The notes beneath the pieces were generated by a model that saw only the letters and a list, made by a program, of their open reading frames with translations, made no database searches and was not told where the DNA came from. A stretch of DNA of 64,000 bases from Meghimatium bilineatum (Eukaryota; Mollusca; Gastropoda; Stylommatophora; Philomycidae): positions 67,289,591 through 67,353,590 of the forward strand of contig CM067298.1 of the NCBI GenBank assembly GCA_034231615.1, given 5' to 3'. Shown here one piece after another: positions 1 through 12,300 of this stretch (position 1 is its first letter; each line of letters begins with the position of its first letter). The position numbers were made by a program, and so were the translations under genes.

Positions 1-600
1 TTACAAACACTAACCGTGTGTGTTTCGTAACGGAGTCGTCTCAGACTTGTATGGGAAAGATAAAATGTAACTGATGCTGTCGTCCTACGATGGAAGCAAG
101 AATAATATTGATGATGGTGAAGAGAATGAAGTAGTATGAAAGAGTAGCTTTCCCGATGTCAACTTTAAAACACCTCACATATAAGTGTCAAAAATTAGAA
201 ACTGAAATATAAAGTGTGGGGCAAATCCTAAGCAGACCAACTAGGGATAATAAAGTATTAACATATTATCAAAGGATTACCCTAAGTAAAACGAGATCAT
301 CAAGGGAATCAACTACATATAAAATGGTCATCAATGGATGATTATTGATTAGAAGCCATTTTCACAGGCTGAGGATACTCCCATAAGTGCGTGTCTAACT
401 ATCTCATTAGAGATCTATAAGTATATACTTTCAGTGTCCAAGTCAGATGGTGGGTTTAGACTCGTCGGATCTCTACAGATAGTTACATTTTCTTCCATTT
501 CCTTGGACACTACTTTCACTATCATTTCATTAACATGCATCAATCCATACTTGTAAGTGTATTCATAACTATCCTTATGAGCACATCCAGTCTCTTCTCA
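1..600. other. No gene seen
   Basis: AT-rich sequence with stops in all frames. I see no coding signature and no recognisable repeat before the minisatellite that starts near 626. Confidence 0.5.
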
Positions 601-625
601 TATCTGTACATATCCCTATGACCTC

Positions 626-945
626 AGCCCACTTTCTTCTCATGTCTGTACAAAGCTTTTTTAACTAATCCCACTTTCTTCTCATGTCTGAACAAAGCTT
701 TTTTAACTAATCCCACTTTCTTCTCCTGTCTGTACATAGCTTTTTTAACTAATCCAACTTTCTTCTCATATCTGTACATATCTTTTTTAACTAATCCCAC
801 TTTCTTCTCATGTCTGTACATAGCTTTTTTAACTAATCCCACTTTCTTCTCATGTCTGTACATAGCTTTTTTTAACTAATCCCACTTTCTTCTCATGTCT
901 GTACATAGCTTTTTTAACTAATCCAACTTTCTTCACATGTCTGTA
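626..945. repeat. 42-bp minisatellite
   Basis: About seven and a half tandem copies of a 42-bp unit containing ACTTTCTTCTCATGTCTGTA followed by a run of T and ACTAAT. Because 42 is a multiple of three, the minus strand reads as an uninterrupted lysine-rich 14-residue repeat (core RHEKKVGLVKKA). Single-base changes and one extra T near 870 break the phase, so the open frame is best explained by the unit length and not by a gene. Confidence 0.9.
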
Positions 946-964
946 CTTTTAAATGTAGCGTTAC

Positions 965-1165
965 CAATGCGAACCGTTTAGAAAGACAAATAATGGATGG
1001 CAGAGCATATGGGAAAGGAGAAAGGGCAGACAAAGAATACAATGGACAAAAAACATTAAAGATAACATGAATAGGTCGTTGGAAAATGCAAGAAACATGA
1101 CCTAAGACAGAGAAGGGTTCAAGGACGTCACATAGCAGTTACCAAGGCATTATCCATACATTACG
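965..1165 (+). mobile_element. LINE-D 3' tail fragment
   Basis: A decayed piece of the C-terminal end of a LINE reverse transcriptase. Read with frame changes it gives the stretch KDNMNRSLENARNM, which matches the tail at 38928-39226 (KDNMNTSLENASHIAQDRER). In that copy the usual basic motif before a WTDNIKD stretch is preserved. There are several stops and no long ORF. Confidence 0.6.
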
Positions 1166-1254
1166 CCAGTATTAAAGGGGTGGGTGGGTTGGAGGGATTT
1201 TGAACAGTTTGACAGTTGATGACACAAGGAGGGCATGGGAGTTTGAGAGAAATT

Positions 1255-1490
1255 GACGTTAACAAATCGGTATTCATACACAAATTCAACTATGTGAACA
1301 TGATTCTTCCAAAAAGGAAGTTAACAAAACTGTTTTTATACACCAATTCAACTACGTGAACATGATTCTTCCAAAAAGGAAGTTAACAAAACTGTTTTTA
1401 TACACCAATTCAACAACGTGAACATGATTCTTCCAAGAAAGGAAGTTAACAAAACTGTTTTTATACACCAATTCAACTATGTGAACAATA
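1255..1490. repeat. 62-bp minisatellite
   Basis: Nearly four copies of a 62-63 bp unit (GAAGTTAACAAAACTG, then a TATACACCAATTCAACTA block, then CATGATTCTTCC). The unit starts at 1317, 1379 and 1442, and a diverged copy lies upstream. Confidence 0.9.
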
Positions 1491-2169
1491 AGCAATATTA
1501 AAATGTAACAAATGATGTCATTTCTTGGCCTTTTTTATATCAAATTATTTTTTAGAAGGTGCGGGCAAACATTTTATGATGTAAGTAAACAAGGATTAAG
1601 CTGATCGGCGGTATAGGAGAACTGTCAACTAAAACGTAAACCTGAACTAGTTTCCGATTTGCGTGCAATCTGTTGGTTGGCCGTGGCTATTTTTCGGCAT
1701 GCGACTCCAACTATGTAAATAGCGACCAATAAAAAACCCAAGAATAATTTTAAAAAGTATCGAGGATACTGCTAAGTTAAGTCAGTTCGAAGACCTGTAG
1801 TATTGTAGATAGTCACGATTAAGATCTGTACTATTGACAATTTGTTGAAAATAGAGGCGGGAGCGGGCCAAAATTGGGAAAAATGTGATGACGTAATACA
1901 TGGACAGTTTCCATGCCTCCCCAACCAATGTATCAAAACTTGCATTTTTTGTCTGTTCTCGCATGACCGTCACCATTAAAGAGCTTTAAACATAAATAAT
2001 TAGGCACTCATTCCTCTCGTTTAAAAAAATTATTGTTGTGTTTTGGTTGGTCATTATATATATACGGATATTGGTTACGGCCATTAAGTCGTACTTCTCT
2101 GATGACTGGGCCCGTCTGGCGTTTGAGAACTGCTATATTTATCAATATGACACTCTGAAACCCGACGAC
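1491..2169. other. No gene seen
   Basis: Non-coding AT-rich sequence. A short block near 1720-1790 (CCAATAAAA box, TAAAAAG, then a pyrimidine-poor stretch) looks somewhat like the promoter of an LTR, but I found no matching partner LTR in the window. Confidence 0.35.
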
Positions 2170-2460
2170 ATTAATGAGCGCCTGTCTCTTGTATGACTTT
2201 AGTCTATCCATAGTTTCTGTTTGTTTCGTGTCACAAGTTTGTTGTCATTTTTGTATTTTCCTTGTCCGGTGTCATTTCACCTCTTCCGGTCGATCCATTC
2301 TACCTATATCAATGTGTCTGTCGATGTTATTACTGTTGGCTTTCTATTATATGTTTTAATTTTGTTACACTTGTCTGTCTTGATAAAGGCCTTTTGGTCG
2401 AAACATCAATTTGTGTGTGTCATTGTGTGTGTTATCTAGTGTTAGCAAAACTTTGTTACC
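2170..2460 (+). mobile_element. Possible Penelope-like element end with hammerhead-like motif
   Basis: At 2381-2408 the sequence carries GATAAAGGCC, a short loop, then GGTCGAAACATC. This is the layout of hammerhead core strands around stem II (C-U-G-A-N-G-A, stem, G-A-A-A) that is known from the terminal repeats of Penelope-like elements. Two core positions differ from the active consensus, so this copy is probably inactive. The same motif occurs at 37214-37245 next to a GIY-YIG-like remnant. No protein remnant is visible at this locus. Confidence 0.4.
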
Positions 2461-2639
2461 CTTTTTCTGGATCTACCTCTTGGATTTTAGTTTTGAGCAG
2501 TAAGTACAATTTTTCAATATTTAAATACTTGAGTCGCATGCCAAATATAGACAAGGCGACTTCAAGTAAAAAATAGTGACCAACCAGAAACGAAACAATA
2601 ATCACAACAATGTACTGAATGTTTTGAAAATTATATAAC

Positions 2640-2706
2640 AAATGTAATGAAAATTAAAGCAATCAAAGGTTTCAATTAGAAATGCAATGAAAGAAATGAC
2701 AATAAT
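2640..2706 (+). repeat. Direct repeat, copy 1
   Basis: About 67 bp (core AAAGCAATCAAAGGTTTCAA) repeated almost exactly at 4019-4088 in the same orientation. The two copies bracket a 1.3-kb block. They could be the ends of an unidentified insertion or a simple duplication. Confidence 0.8.
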
Positions 2707-3663
2707 TAGTGCCTAATTAATTATGTGCTGAGGTCTACTTTTAATTATCGTCGAAGGTCACGGCTGGACAGTTCACCCATAACCCTTCTAACACAAACAT
2801 GTCTTTGAGACAGTACACCTTATTCAAGCTCGGGTGTCCACTTTGGTTACTCAACCGTGGAGAACCTATGATTTCGTAGGATGTCAGAAGCCTTTGGGCT
2901 ATCAAGATCTTAACTGCTCACAGCTAAAGGGATTACTTCATCGCAATCCTCAATGTGCATAGAGCAATTGAAAGTTACTAAGTACTGACGTGATTTCATC
3001 ACGATGTTTATTCCTGTATTTGTCTAAATTGCATCGTGTGACTGACATTAGTGTCATCCGTTAGTCTTCCTTATGTTTATAGCTCAGAATAACATGCTGC
3101 CATCGATGGATGATTATGTAGAACTTGAACCAAGACATGTTATGATAGGATCACCAAAAAGAACTCATGCAAAGAATTAAACAAAGACCCGTCAAGACAG
3201 AATTAAACAAAATCCAGTCCGGAAAGAACTAAAAATAAAAAGATAAGTCAATTAGATAAAGATCAGCCGAGAAAGAACTAAATAAGCATTACTGGAAGGA
3301 AAAGGATGAGTTGAACATTAAAAAAAGATTAACGGAAAACGCCGTAAGACGGGAATTATATGGAACTGACAGGGACCGAGGAAAATAAGAAGAATAAGAA
3401 ATAACCGAAGAACGGAATTAAATATAAAAACACAAGAGATGGTTATGACATGGGATAAGCTGGAGGCATTAGTAAATATAAGACAAGATGAGAGAGATAT
3501 GTCGTGGAAAATGATCAACAGTGAGCTAAAAGGTGAACAAATAAAAAGAGACAGGCAGACATTAAAGCACACGTACAAACTAATAGACAGGCAGACATTC
3601 GTTTATATAGACAGGCAGGCTTGTAGATAGAGTGGACGCACGTTTGATTGTTCTCTATTTACC

Positions 3664-3981
3664 ATGAACGTCAGTGTGTCTACGGAAGTAGATCCATACG
3701 GTGCCCATGGGATTTCGAGGATACTTCAAAATTGCAGTGGCTTAAAAAAAGTTACATATATATTGCTCTCACCACTTGGTGACTCACTATGGCAAGCTCA
3801 TATGTTGAATTATATATCAGAACATTGGATATTAAAATTTTTTACAAGAAATGAGAATAGCCAAATTGAAGAAACATTATTTTTCCAAGTACAGAAGATT
3901 ACATCTAAGGACATTAATCAATTATGGAAACCAAAAATCTATAAGGCAATGTACAATGACAGGGTTTTGAGACACTCGTAA
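3664..3981 (+). CDS. Unrecognised 105-codon ORF
   Basis: I do not recognise this ORF. It begins MNVSVSTEVDPYGAHG and contains a moderately hydrophobic stretch (ILLSPLGDSLW) and a lysine-rich C-terminal half. It has no signal peptide, no clear domain and no repeat. It lies inside the block bracketed by the 67-bp direct repeats at 2640-2706 and 4019-4088, and the sequence upstream (3548-3628) holds three short GACAGGCAG repeats. The length is above what chance gives in AT-rich DNA, but codon use looks unconstrained. It may be a relic of a mobile-element protein or a chance ORF. Confidence 0.2.
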   Translation: MNVSVSTEVDPYGAHGISRILQNCSGLKKVTYILLSPLGDSLWQAHMLNYISEHWILKFFTRNENSQIEETLFFQVQKITSKDINQLWKPKIYKAMYNDRVLRHS

Positions 3982-4018
3982 AAAATTAATTATGAACGAA
4001 TCTGAAAAAAATATTATA

Positions 4019-4088
4019 ATGAAAGAGAAAATTAAAGCAATCAAAGGTTTCAATTAGAAGTGCAATGAAAGAAATGACAATAATTTGT
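4019..4088 (+). repeat. Direct repeat, copy 2
   Basis: Partner of the repeat at 2640-2706, with only a few differences over about 67 bp. See that entry. Confidence 0.8.
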
Positions 4089-6270
4089 CAAAGTGAGAAA
4101 GGAAAATGAGATATTCAGTTCATTAAGCAAAAGAATATCAACAAGATAATATGAAATATAGTGAGAGAAGACATCGAGAGGTGATGTGCTGTCATGATAG
4201 CCATATCATATCAGATATTAGTTGTTTTTGTATAGATTTCCAGGATTAACAAACTATTAGCCTTTACTTCCTGTATGCAAAAGAATGTTTTTTTAATTCA
4301 GAACTTCATTACACACCCAGAAGACTAACTCTCAGCAGAGTACATTGCTTTGAGGGATTTTCTTCATAGAGCGAGTAAATTCAAGGGGTTTTATAGCGTT
4401 CCATCTATCCATAACATGCATAGTTGGAATCATGGGCTTTAGCCCCCTCTGCTACATCTATTCCTACCAGGTGTCCATAGCACCCAGTTCTGGACCATGT
4501 TCACTGTTATAGGTGGAGCAGCCATCTATGCATTTCCCGCTATCCAAGTAGGCTCACCATCAATGCAGGGCTAGTATGTTTGCTTGAATATGGACTCTCC
4601 CATTTTCACGTTCTTTACAGAGTTAATTTTCCCTACTCCCCATGTGCAACCTATTCATAGATGGGACACCATGTACACAAAAGCAGCTAGGATTATGTTC
4701 AGAGCTGGATCTCATTTGACTCCACCAAACGTGATATTCAGTGCTGGGTTTTTTGATAGTTGCACCACAATAGAATACGTAATCGTACATATATTATGCG
4801 GTGTTGCGTCTACAAGAAAACGACCTCATTAATTTGGCATCTAATGAGAGTTTCAATTTGCATAAAGGTTGATCCGATCGGTCAATATTGAGAATTCCAG
4901 ACCTTCTGCATGTAGATATTAGATATACAATTTTCATGGTACATTGACCTATTTGGCGAGTATTTATAATGTAAAATAAATGCATTAAAATGTGATTTAT
5001 TCTCCCAGTTACATCTGAACATTATTACAGAGTGTATGCTAACAGTCAGTAATAATTAATAGACTTAAGTCTGCTTCTTACATTGTCAATCATGATTAGT
5101 TTCTAGGCCGTACATACGACTTCCTTAAAGACAGGCTTTAGAGAAAACACAAATACATGTGCTTGCCAAGGAGTATTTCTTAAAGAAAAACTCATTTACT
5201 AGTCATTCTACAGTTATGTGGACTGATTGGGATTCATCCTTCAAAAGCTTTGTTATTTGATTTTTCCCGAAATTTGATTTGCTGTCGGTACAAAGTATAA
5301 TCGTGATGACTAATGAAAATCATAGGAAAAGTAAAGAAATGTAACGTTTGAAAGATTAATCCCAATCTCTAGATGCATGTCGTTAAACTTGGGTGGCGTT
5401 AAACTGGGTCCCCTTTCCTTCTTTCCCTTTTTCCGTTATTTATTTACTTCTAATGTATTTTATCAGTAAGCTGTAGTTTATGGTCTGTACGTAATTCCGT
5501 CCTTCCATTAACTGTGAAAATCGTCGATTCAATCATTTCTTCCACAGTTTGATAACATCCAGCTGGGTTTATAATCATTCCATTGTTTCTACACGCATCA
5601 TGTACCTTGCAGCCTTCCGAAACTCGTAATATGGTCTAGGAATATATGGGTGACTTGCTGCCTAACTGCCGTCTACCCGTATTACCTTTCAATACTAATA
5701 GGTTCACACTATACAAAACAAGTCTGTCATTTTCTTGACGTTAGAAGATGGAAGGAAATTAATCCCTTTAAAACAAAAACAAAAAAGTTATGAGTAAATT
5801 GACAACTCTCAATTTTCTATCCCAACGTATGATCAATCAGATTCTTGAATATGCAATACTAGGGATCTAATTAGATGGGTATGTTTTTTTTCCATCTGTG
5901 TCACTCCTTCTTTACCTCGTGATGCACGTATCCATTGCTATTATTATAAATATTTAATTTATTTCTTTATTTTTGACGATGTTCACTGTGGGGCCGTTGA
6001 TAAATTATACAGTTTTGCACACTTTTTATCCTCCTCCCTGTGTCAACAGCTGTCAATCATTTTGTGAAGGAGTTGTTTAATTACACAAACCACATGTTTA
6101 ATGTTAAAATAGTCCCCCATCCCAATATGGAGCGCAAAAGTAATCGCATAATTCTTTTGCGAAGTAGATTATCACTGGCATTTTGTAGGCCTCTCCGTTC
6201 TATACAAGCTGCCGTGTGCCAACAAATGTCATATTTAAAGGTGCTATATGCCCCGTATCTATCATCGCCT
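4089..6270. other. No gene seen
   Basis: About 2.2 kb without a supportable gene, RNA or recognised element. A less AT-rich patch at about 4430-4760 (ORF 4584-4832, 82 codons) could be an old interspersed repeat, but I found no second copy in the window. Confidence 0.4.
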
Positions 6271-6271
6271 T

Positions 6272-6444
6272 GAACGCTATCATATTATCTTTCCTATAAG
6301 TTTTCCATCGACACCACGAATGCTATCATTTTCTCTTTCCTAGATGTTTTCCATCGACACCACGAATGCTATCATTTTCTCTTTCCTGGAAGTTTTCCAG
6401 CGACACAACAAATGCTGTCATTTTCTCTTTCCTAGAAGCTTTCC
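6272..6444. repeat. 46-bp minisatellite
   Basis: Nearly four copies of a 46-bp unit (GCTATCATTTTCTCTTTCCT followed by a TTTTCCATCGACACCAC block). The first copy is the most diverged. Confidence 0.85.
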
Positions 6445-6705
6445 TTCCAAGATTTTGTTTTTCTAACCCTCTTGTGCCTTGTCATATACACACATTTGTC
6501 AGTGTGCGTTGTTTCATGGTTTTCAGAAGTCAAACGTTACATACATTCAGGTTCTTGCAGACACATGTGTTGAATAGGTTCTGTTTGTGCATGATGTATT
6601 TAGTATCTTTTTGTGACATGCTATATAAAATGCTGATATTTTCTTTTCATTCTCTTTGCAGGTCTAATATGTCGACACACAAAAAAAATATAAATTCTTA
6701 ATAGT

Positions 6706-8630
6706 TTTAACTTTGCATAGACATCATGTGAGGCCGATGACCTGTAATTGGAGACTGTGTTGTCATCTTTTCCTGATTTGGGAGTAGTATCATTATTGCT
6801 TCCCCCCATACCTGCGGAACATTACTTGTGGTCAAGCTTGTGTTGAAGATCTGCAGTAGCTTTGCTCTTGCTGCAGTTCCCATGTTTTTAATCATTTCAT
6901 TTTAGTCACTCCATCAGCTCCTGGGGACGTTTTCATTTTCAATTTGGATATTAAATGCTCTATTTATTTCAATGTGATTGATGCCGCCATGACTTCAGGT
7001 ATAGATTCGTCTTGTTCAATGATTTTGCTTGTTTTCTCGAACCTACGGTTGTTTGTCTGGGCTAACTTTGACGCTGTTGTATTCTGGAAAGAAATCTGCA
7101 AAGTAAACAGCTGCATATTAACATGTTAAAATGTTTCTATCTGTATATCCTTGTATTTCACCCTGTACATTCATCATTTAGTTGTTTTACCAGTTTCCAT
7201 AATTTCCTAGTGTCTCTTTCAAGATTCAGTGATTCCGTTATTTCTATCCAGCGGCTCCCTGTGGCTTGTAACTTGGTTCCTTGAAATTTAACCTCTGTTT
7301 GATGATATTTTTTGTGATGTTCTTGGCTAGGTCTGTTCTCTTTCTACTGCCTAGATGTTTCCATCTCATTTTGCAACTTCGTCTGTATATCATTCCACTA
7401 GGGTTTATAATGTGTGCGCGTCCCCCCCCCCGCGTATGGTTTTATTAGCAACATGTAGTATGTATCTATTAAATTCACTCACTACTCTATTGATGTCTTT
7501 GTCAACGTTCATGTCCTTATCTAAAACACTGATTAAATGCTGGTATATTTTCCAGTCTGCCTCTTATAGTTCCATCTAGTGAGTGTACTACTGTCTTTAA
7601 TAAATTTATTTTAGATGTCTAAAAATACTGGTCTGTGATCACTACCTGCGAGCTGCTTTCGAACGACTCATGTGATGTTCCATGTAAGGCGTGGTGAGTG
7701 GAATGCTAGGTCTCGTGTAGAGGTGGTGTGCCATGCTCTCGAGTATAAGGTTGGTGGGTTTTCCGGCTGGTTAATAAGTATAAACGTATTTTCATCCTGC
7801 CAGCTCTCAAGTTCCTCACCTCTCTTGTCCATGTGATCGTAGCCGAAGCTCTGAGAGTGGCTGTTGAAGTCACCACACACCATACGTCTCTCTTTTTCTG
7901 GGATTGTGTCTATTGTCACTGATCTATCCATTGGGCAGTAGTAGTTCAGGAAATTGAATTCTGCACTATCTGTTTTTAGGTGAAACATCTGATATTCTGC
8001 CCCTTTCATATGCACTACCAGCTAAAATGCATTGATATTGTTTTTAACAAGTATCACAATTCCAGCATTTCGTCTTTCCCTTCAGTCTGATCGGTAGCAC
8101 TGGTGGCCTCTGATTTTAAAGGCTATATCGCTGCTGAATTGTGTTTCTTGAATACAGCATACATGAACCTGTTATTCACATAGGATATTTTCGAGCTACA
8201 ATTTTTTACTGTCTCTTTTGCTGTTGACACCCTCAGCATTCCAGTGCATTATTTTTATTTGTCGTTGGTTTGTTTGGCCATTAGCTCTATTCCATTGCAT
8301 CCTGGCTCCTCAGGGCAATTGAGAAGGATCTCCAGTAATTGAAGTTGGGCCCTTTCGAGATATAGGGCCCAGCACCGTCCCTGCCTGAACGTTTGCCACA
8401 GGGTAGGCACCATAATTGTTATTGGATATAGACATGTTCTCATTGTGTTTTGTACATGTCATCCTGATTAATTGTGCACCTTTTGGCTGGTTGCCTTGTC
8501 TTCAGCACCATACTTACTTGGGCAGGACTGTGATCCTGCTCAAGTAGGATTGTCCGACCAGTCTTAGTTTCTAGCACCTGATGGATAAACTAAGCCCCAT
8601 CACCGCTTCAAGATGCTGGTGTTGATGGGG
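6706..8630 (-). pseudogene. Old LINE-I copy, 5' part only
   Basis: This stretch aligns along its length with the 5' half of the intact LINE-I at 9358-13416, at a level I judge by eye to be roughly 80-85 percent. It begins with the same 5' terminal CCCCATC at 8630, keeps the start region and endonuclease segments (VCGDFNSHSQSFGYDHMDKR is readable at 7668-8015), and stops early in the reverse transcriptase near 6706. The 3' half, including YADD and RNase H, is missing. The reading frame is broken into pieces (8255-8443, 7668-8015, 6707-6895). Losing the 3' end is the reverse of usual 5' truncation, so it was probably deleted after insertion. Confidence 0.85.
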
Positions 8631-8639
8631 TGTCCAGTG

Positions 8640-8890
8640 TCAGTTCATGTGCCTCTAACCGTCGTAGGGGGAATTTGTCTGTTCTTAGCCATTTGGATCA
8701 CATTGGCGATGGTAAACCTGTGTCTCTTTAAGGTTTCTATGATTGACGCCACCCATTTTGTCTTAGTCTTCCTCGTTCCTTGTTACCAGATTTTCTGGTA
8801 TTGTATGCATGAAGAGCCTGTTACGTTGATTCCTTTTCATGATGTGGAAAAACCATTAGATTTTCTGTCTCTCGATGTAGTCTTGATTTG
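8640..8890 (-). pseudogene. LINE reverse-transcriptase tail fragment
   Basis: On the minus strand the reading RKTKTKWVASIIETLKRHRF followed by ANVIQMAKNRQ is recognisable as the extreme C-terminus of a LINE reverse transcriptase, where a basic motif is followed by W, a helix and a stretch rich in A and R. Upstream are remnants of the (G)HxM region. Stops interrupt it. It lies directly next to the 5' end of the old LINE-I copy. Confidence 0.6.
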
Positions 8891-8954
8891 AAATGGTCTA
8901 TATTTTATTAATTTCCTGGTTAGAAATATTAGTAGTAAGTAATAATATGTAACA

Positions 8955-9178
8955 ATGTTTTGTCATCTGGAAAGAATGCCGTGTGATTCATTAGTTTATA
9001 AAGCATATATGAAGAAAGGAGAAGCAGAAAGAAGAGCCAAGGGTAGACCCAGAGTTCGCTGGATCGACAACATCAAAGAGACATTACACGAACACCAAAT
9101 AACATTATCTGAAGCTGCCAGAAAAGCAAGAACAATAATATTTTATCTCCCTCGACACCCTTAAAAGGGAAAAGAGGA
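8955..9178 (+). pseudogene. LINE reverse-transcriptase C-terminus, 69 codons
   Basis: The open frame 8955-9164 reads FCHLERMPCDSLVYKAYMKK, then KGRPRVRWIDNIKETLHEHQ. This is the typical end of a LINE reverse transcriptase (H-x-x-R-M, then a basic GRPRxRWIDNI motif). It is the 5'-truncated 3' end of an element, followed by an AAG/GAA-rich tail at 9165-9200. It is a fragment and not a functional gene. Confidence 0.8.
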
Positions 9179-9346
9179 AGGAAAGAAGAAGAAGAAGAAT
9201 TACCAATATACTGGACATATAATTACAAATGTTGGTAGATGTGAAACAGAAGTTGAAGTTAATAGAAGTTAATAGAAATGGCTATATGTGCTTACATTGA
9301 CATGGCAAAAATATTAACATCCAAATCAATCAAAAACACACTGAAC

Positions 9347-9357
9347 ACAAGAGTTAT
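9347..9357. repeat. Target-site duplication of LINE-I (3' side)
   Basis: The 11-bp sequence ACAAGAGTTAT occurs here and at 13417-13427, exactly flanking the element. This fixes both ends of the insertion. Confidence 0.93.
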
Positions 9358-9395
9358 TCTTCTTCTTCTTCTTCTTTCGTTCACTTGAAACATGT

Positions 9396-12300
9396 CTATA
9401 TCTGTAATTCTGTCTCCTTAATAAAACCCACTGTCTTTTGTAGTTCATACAGTGTCCCATAGAGCTTTGATTCCAGTGTTGTTTCCTCTGGCCAATATGT
9501 ATGCCTCAGAGTTTCATGCTCAGAACACTCTTGAAGTATATGTTTGGCACTCTGTGCTGCCTGTCCACATGTACACATGGCCGTGTTGCCAATCTTGAAC
9601 TTTGTATACATGTGACTGCGGAGTCGGTTGTGTCCTGTTCTGAGACGTAGAATTATAACTTGTTCTGATCTGTTCATAATGTGATAGTCATCTTGTGTTG
9701 GTGTTTGTGGCTTTCTTATTGACTTGATCATCTGTTTTTTCTGATGGTAGGTGATTGGTATATCTGGTTGGTCTTCGGCAGCACCTTCCTTCGCCAGTTG
9801 GTCTGCTTTTTCATTTCCTGGTATTCCACAGTGAGAGGGTATCCACTGCATGGTTACCCTATACTGGTAAGACAATTCGCTAAGTAGTTTCTTTAAGTCT
9901 GTTAGTTTTCCAGACTGGAGAGCTTGAAGCACTGACCTTGCATCTGTCAGGAATACCACAGGCTGTAGGCCGGAGTTGGAGTTCAGCAGTTTTTTAGCTG
10001 CCACACTAATTGCCTGGATTTCTGCATCATAATTATTGCAGAATTTTCCTGTCGGTGTTCTGATTGTATCTCTAGGCTTGTGTGGATATTCTATATATAC
10101 ACCTGCACCTCCATTCCTCACAGCATTCTGTGCTGACCCATCTGTGTACACTCTGACCCATATATCTTGTGGATATTCCTCATCCAGGAAACTGAGGGTG
10201 ACTGTCATTCGCTGCACACTGTTCTGTTCGTCCTCGCTTAGTATTCCTTTCACATGGGTCTGAATGTATATTGGCATTCCATGTCTTTCACTCCACGGGG
10301 TTTGTTCTGGTACAGACGTTAAGGGGCTGTCAACTTCAGGTAGGTCTGTAAGTTGTCTACGGAGTCGTTTAGCTTGATGGATAAAGCTGCTCCTTTTCAG
10401 TCGCCCCATTGCTAGATTTTGGAATCTTTCCTTCATTGGATGACTTGGCATACACTGAAACTTTTCTGCTTGAATTAGTACTTTTGTGTCTCTGCGTTCG
10501 CCAAGTGTTTGCATTCTTCCCATTTTCTGCATCTCTGCTATGGGTGTTGATTTCATTGCTCCCAACATTATTCTAAGTGCCTGGTTTTGCACTTTATCTA
10601 GATCTTGTAATGTGGTGTTTGATGCAGGACACCACGCAGCTGAACCATATTCCAGGTGTGGTCTTATGCCTTGCTGGTAAACTTTACTGAGTATATTTCC
10701 ACTGGCTCCCCATGTGGTTCCACTTAGTTTTCTCAGGATAGCTAGCTTCCTCCTGGCTTTTGTTGTTGCTTTGTTTATGTGCTGCTTCCATGTCAGCTTA
10801 TCATCAAAAGTAACTCCGAGGTATGTGGGTTGTTTGTCTTCTTTCAAGAGCTCTCCATCTATCTTGATATGACCCGCTTTTTGTTTTGGTGAGAGGGTAA
10901 AGAGTGTAGTGCTGCACTTATCTGTGTTAATGCTGACGCACCATCTATTTGCCCATAAGGTTAGGGCATCGATAGCTCTTTGTATTTGTTTAGTGGCCAC
11001 TGTTGCATGTTCTTCCGTGCACCAGATCACCAGGTCATCAGCATACATTGCCACTTTGATCCCGTGTGGTAGTTCAGCAACTAGGTCATTGATGTAAACC
11101 AAGAAAAGTGTGGGTGACAGGACTCCTCCCTGGGGGACTCCATGACGCAGTAGAACTTTCTTGCTCTTGCGACCATCTAATTGTACCCTGGCTCTTCTAT
11201 TATGCAGGTATGCTTTAACCCATTTGTACATTCTTGAGCTAACCCTGCAATTTCGCAATTTCTTTAGGAGCCCTTCTTTCCAGACCTTATCAAATGCTTT
11301 CCTGAGGTCTATCCATGCTGCTAGTACCAGTTTCTTTTCTTGGAAGGCATCCTCAATCTCTTGGGAGAGGTAGGTTGCCTGATCTTCAGTAGAGTAGCAC
11401 TGTCTGAAACCTGCTTGCTGTGATACCAGAAGGTTTTCACTTTCAAGGTACCACTGCATCCTAAGATTGATAATGCGTTCCATTGTTTTACATAGACAGC
11501 TTGTGAGGCTGATGGGCCTGTAGTTGGAGACTGTGTTGCCATCTTTTCCTGATTTGAGGAGTGGTATCATTATTGCTTCTCTCCACGCCTGTGGTACATT
11601 ACCTGTGGACCAGCTTGTGTTAAAGATCTGCAGTAGCTTTGCTCTTGCTGCAATTCCCAGGTTTCTAATCATTTCATTGGACACTCCATCAGCTCCAGGG
11701 GACTTTTTCATTTTCAATTTGGATATTGCATGCTCCAGTTCTCTCATTGTGATTGGTGCCTCCATGACTTCAGGTATAGGTTCACCTTGTCCAATGTTTT
11801 GCTGGTTCTCTCGAACCTCCTGTTGTTTGTCTGGGCTGACTTTGACGTTATTGTCTTCTGCAAAGGAATCTGCAAAGTAATCAGCTGCATGTTTACCTGT
11901 TAAAATGTTTCTATCTTTATAAAGTGTGATCCTGGTATTTCTCCCTGTACCTTCATCATTTAGTTGTTTTACAAGTTTCCATAATTTCCTAGTATCTCTT
12001 TCTAGGTTCAGCGACTCTGTTTTTTCTTTCCAGCTGCTCCGTCTGGCTTGTAACTTGACTCTTTGAAATTTAGCCTTTGTTTGCTGATATTTGTTGTGAT
12101 GTTCTTGGCTAGGTCTGTTCTCAGCCTGCTGTCTAGATGTTTCCATCTCATTTTGCAGCTTTTCCAGTTCATCATTCCAGTAGGGTTTGTAGTTTTTGCG
12201 TGCCCCCCTGGGTATGGTTTTACTAGCAGCATGTAGTATACATCTATTAAATTCACTCACTGCTCTATTGATGTCTTTGTCCAAGTTCATGTCCTTAGCT

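Noticed and set aside
624..863. A 79-residue lysine-rich repeat protein on the minus strand
   Set aside because: It is produced by a 42-bp minisatellite whose unit length keeps the frame open. There is no independent sign of a gene.
2377..2410. An active hammerhead ribozyme
   Set aside because: Core positions differ from the catalytic consensus (the second core G is A), so only a relic is claimed.
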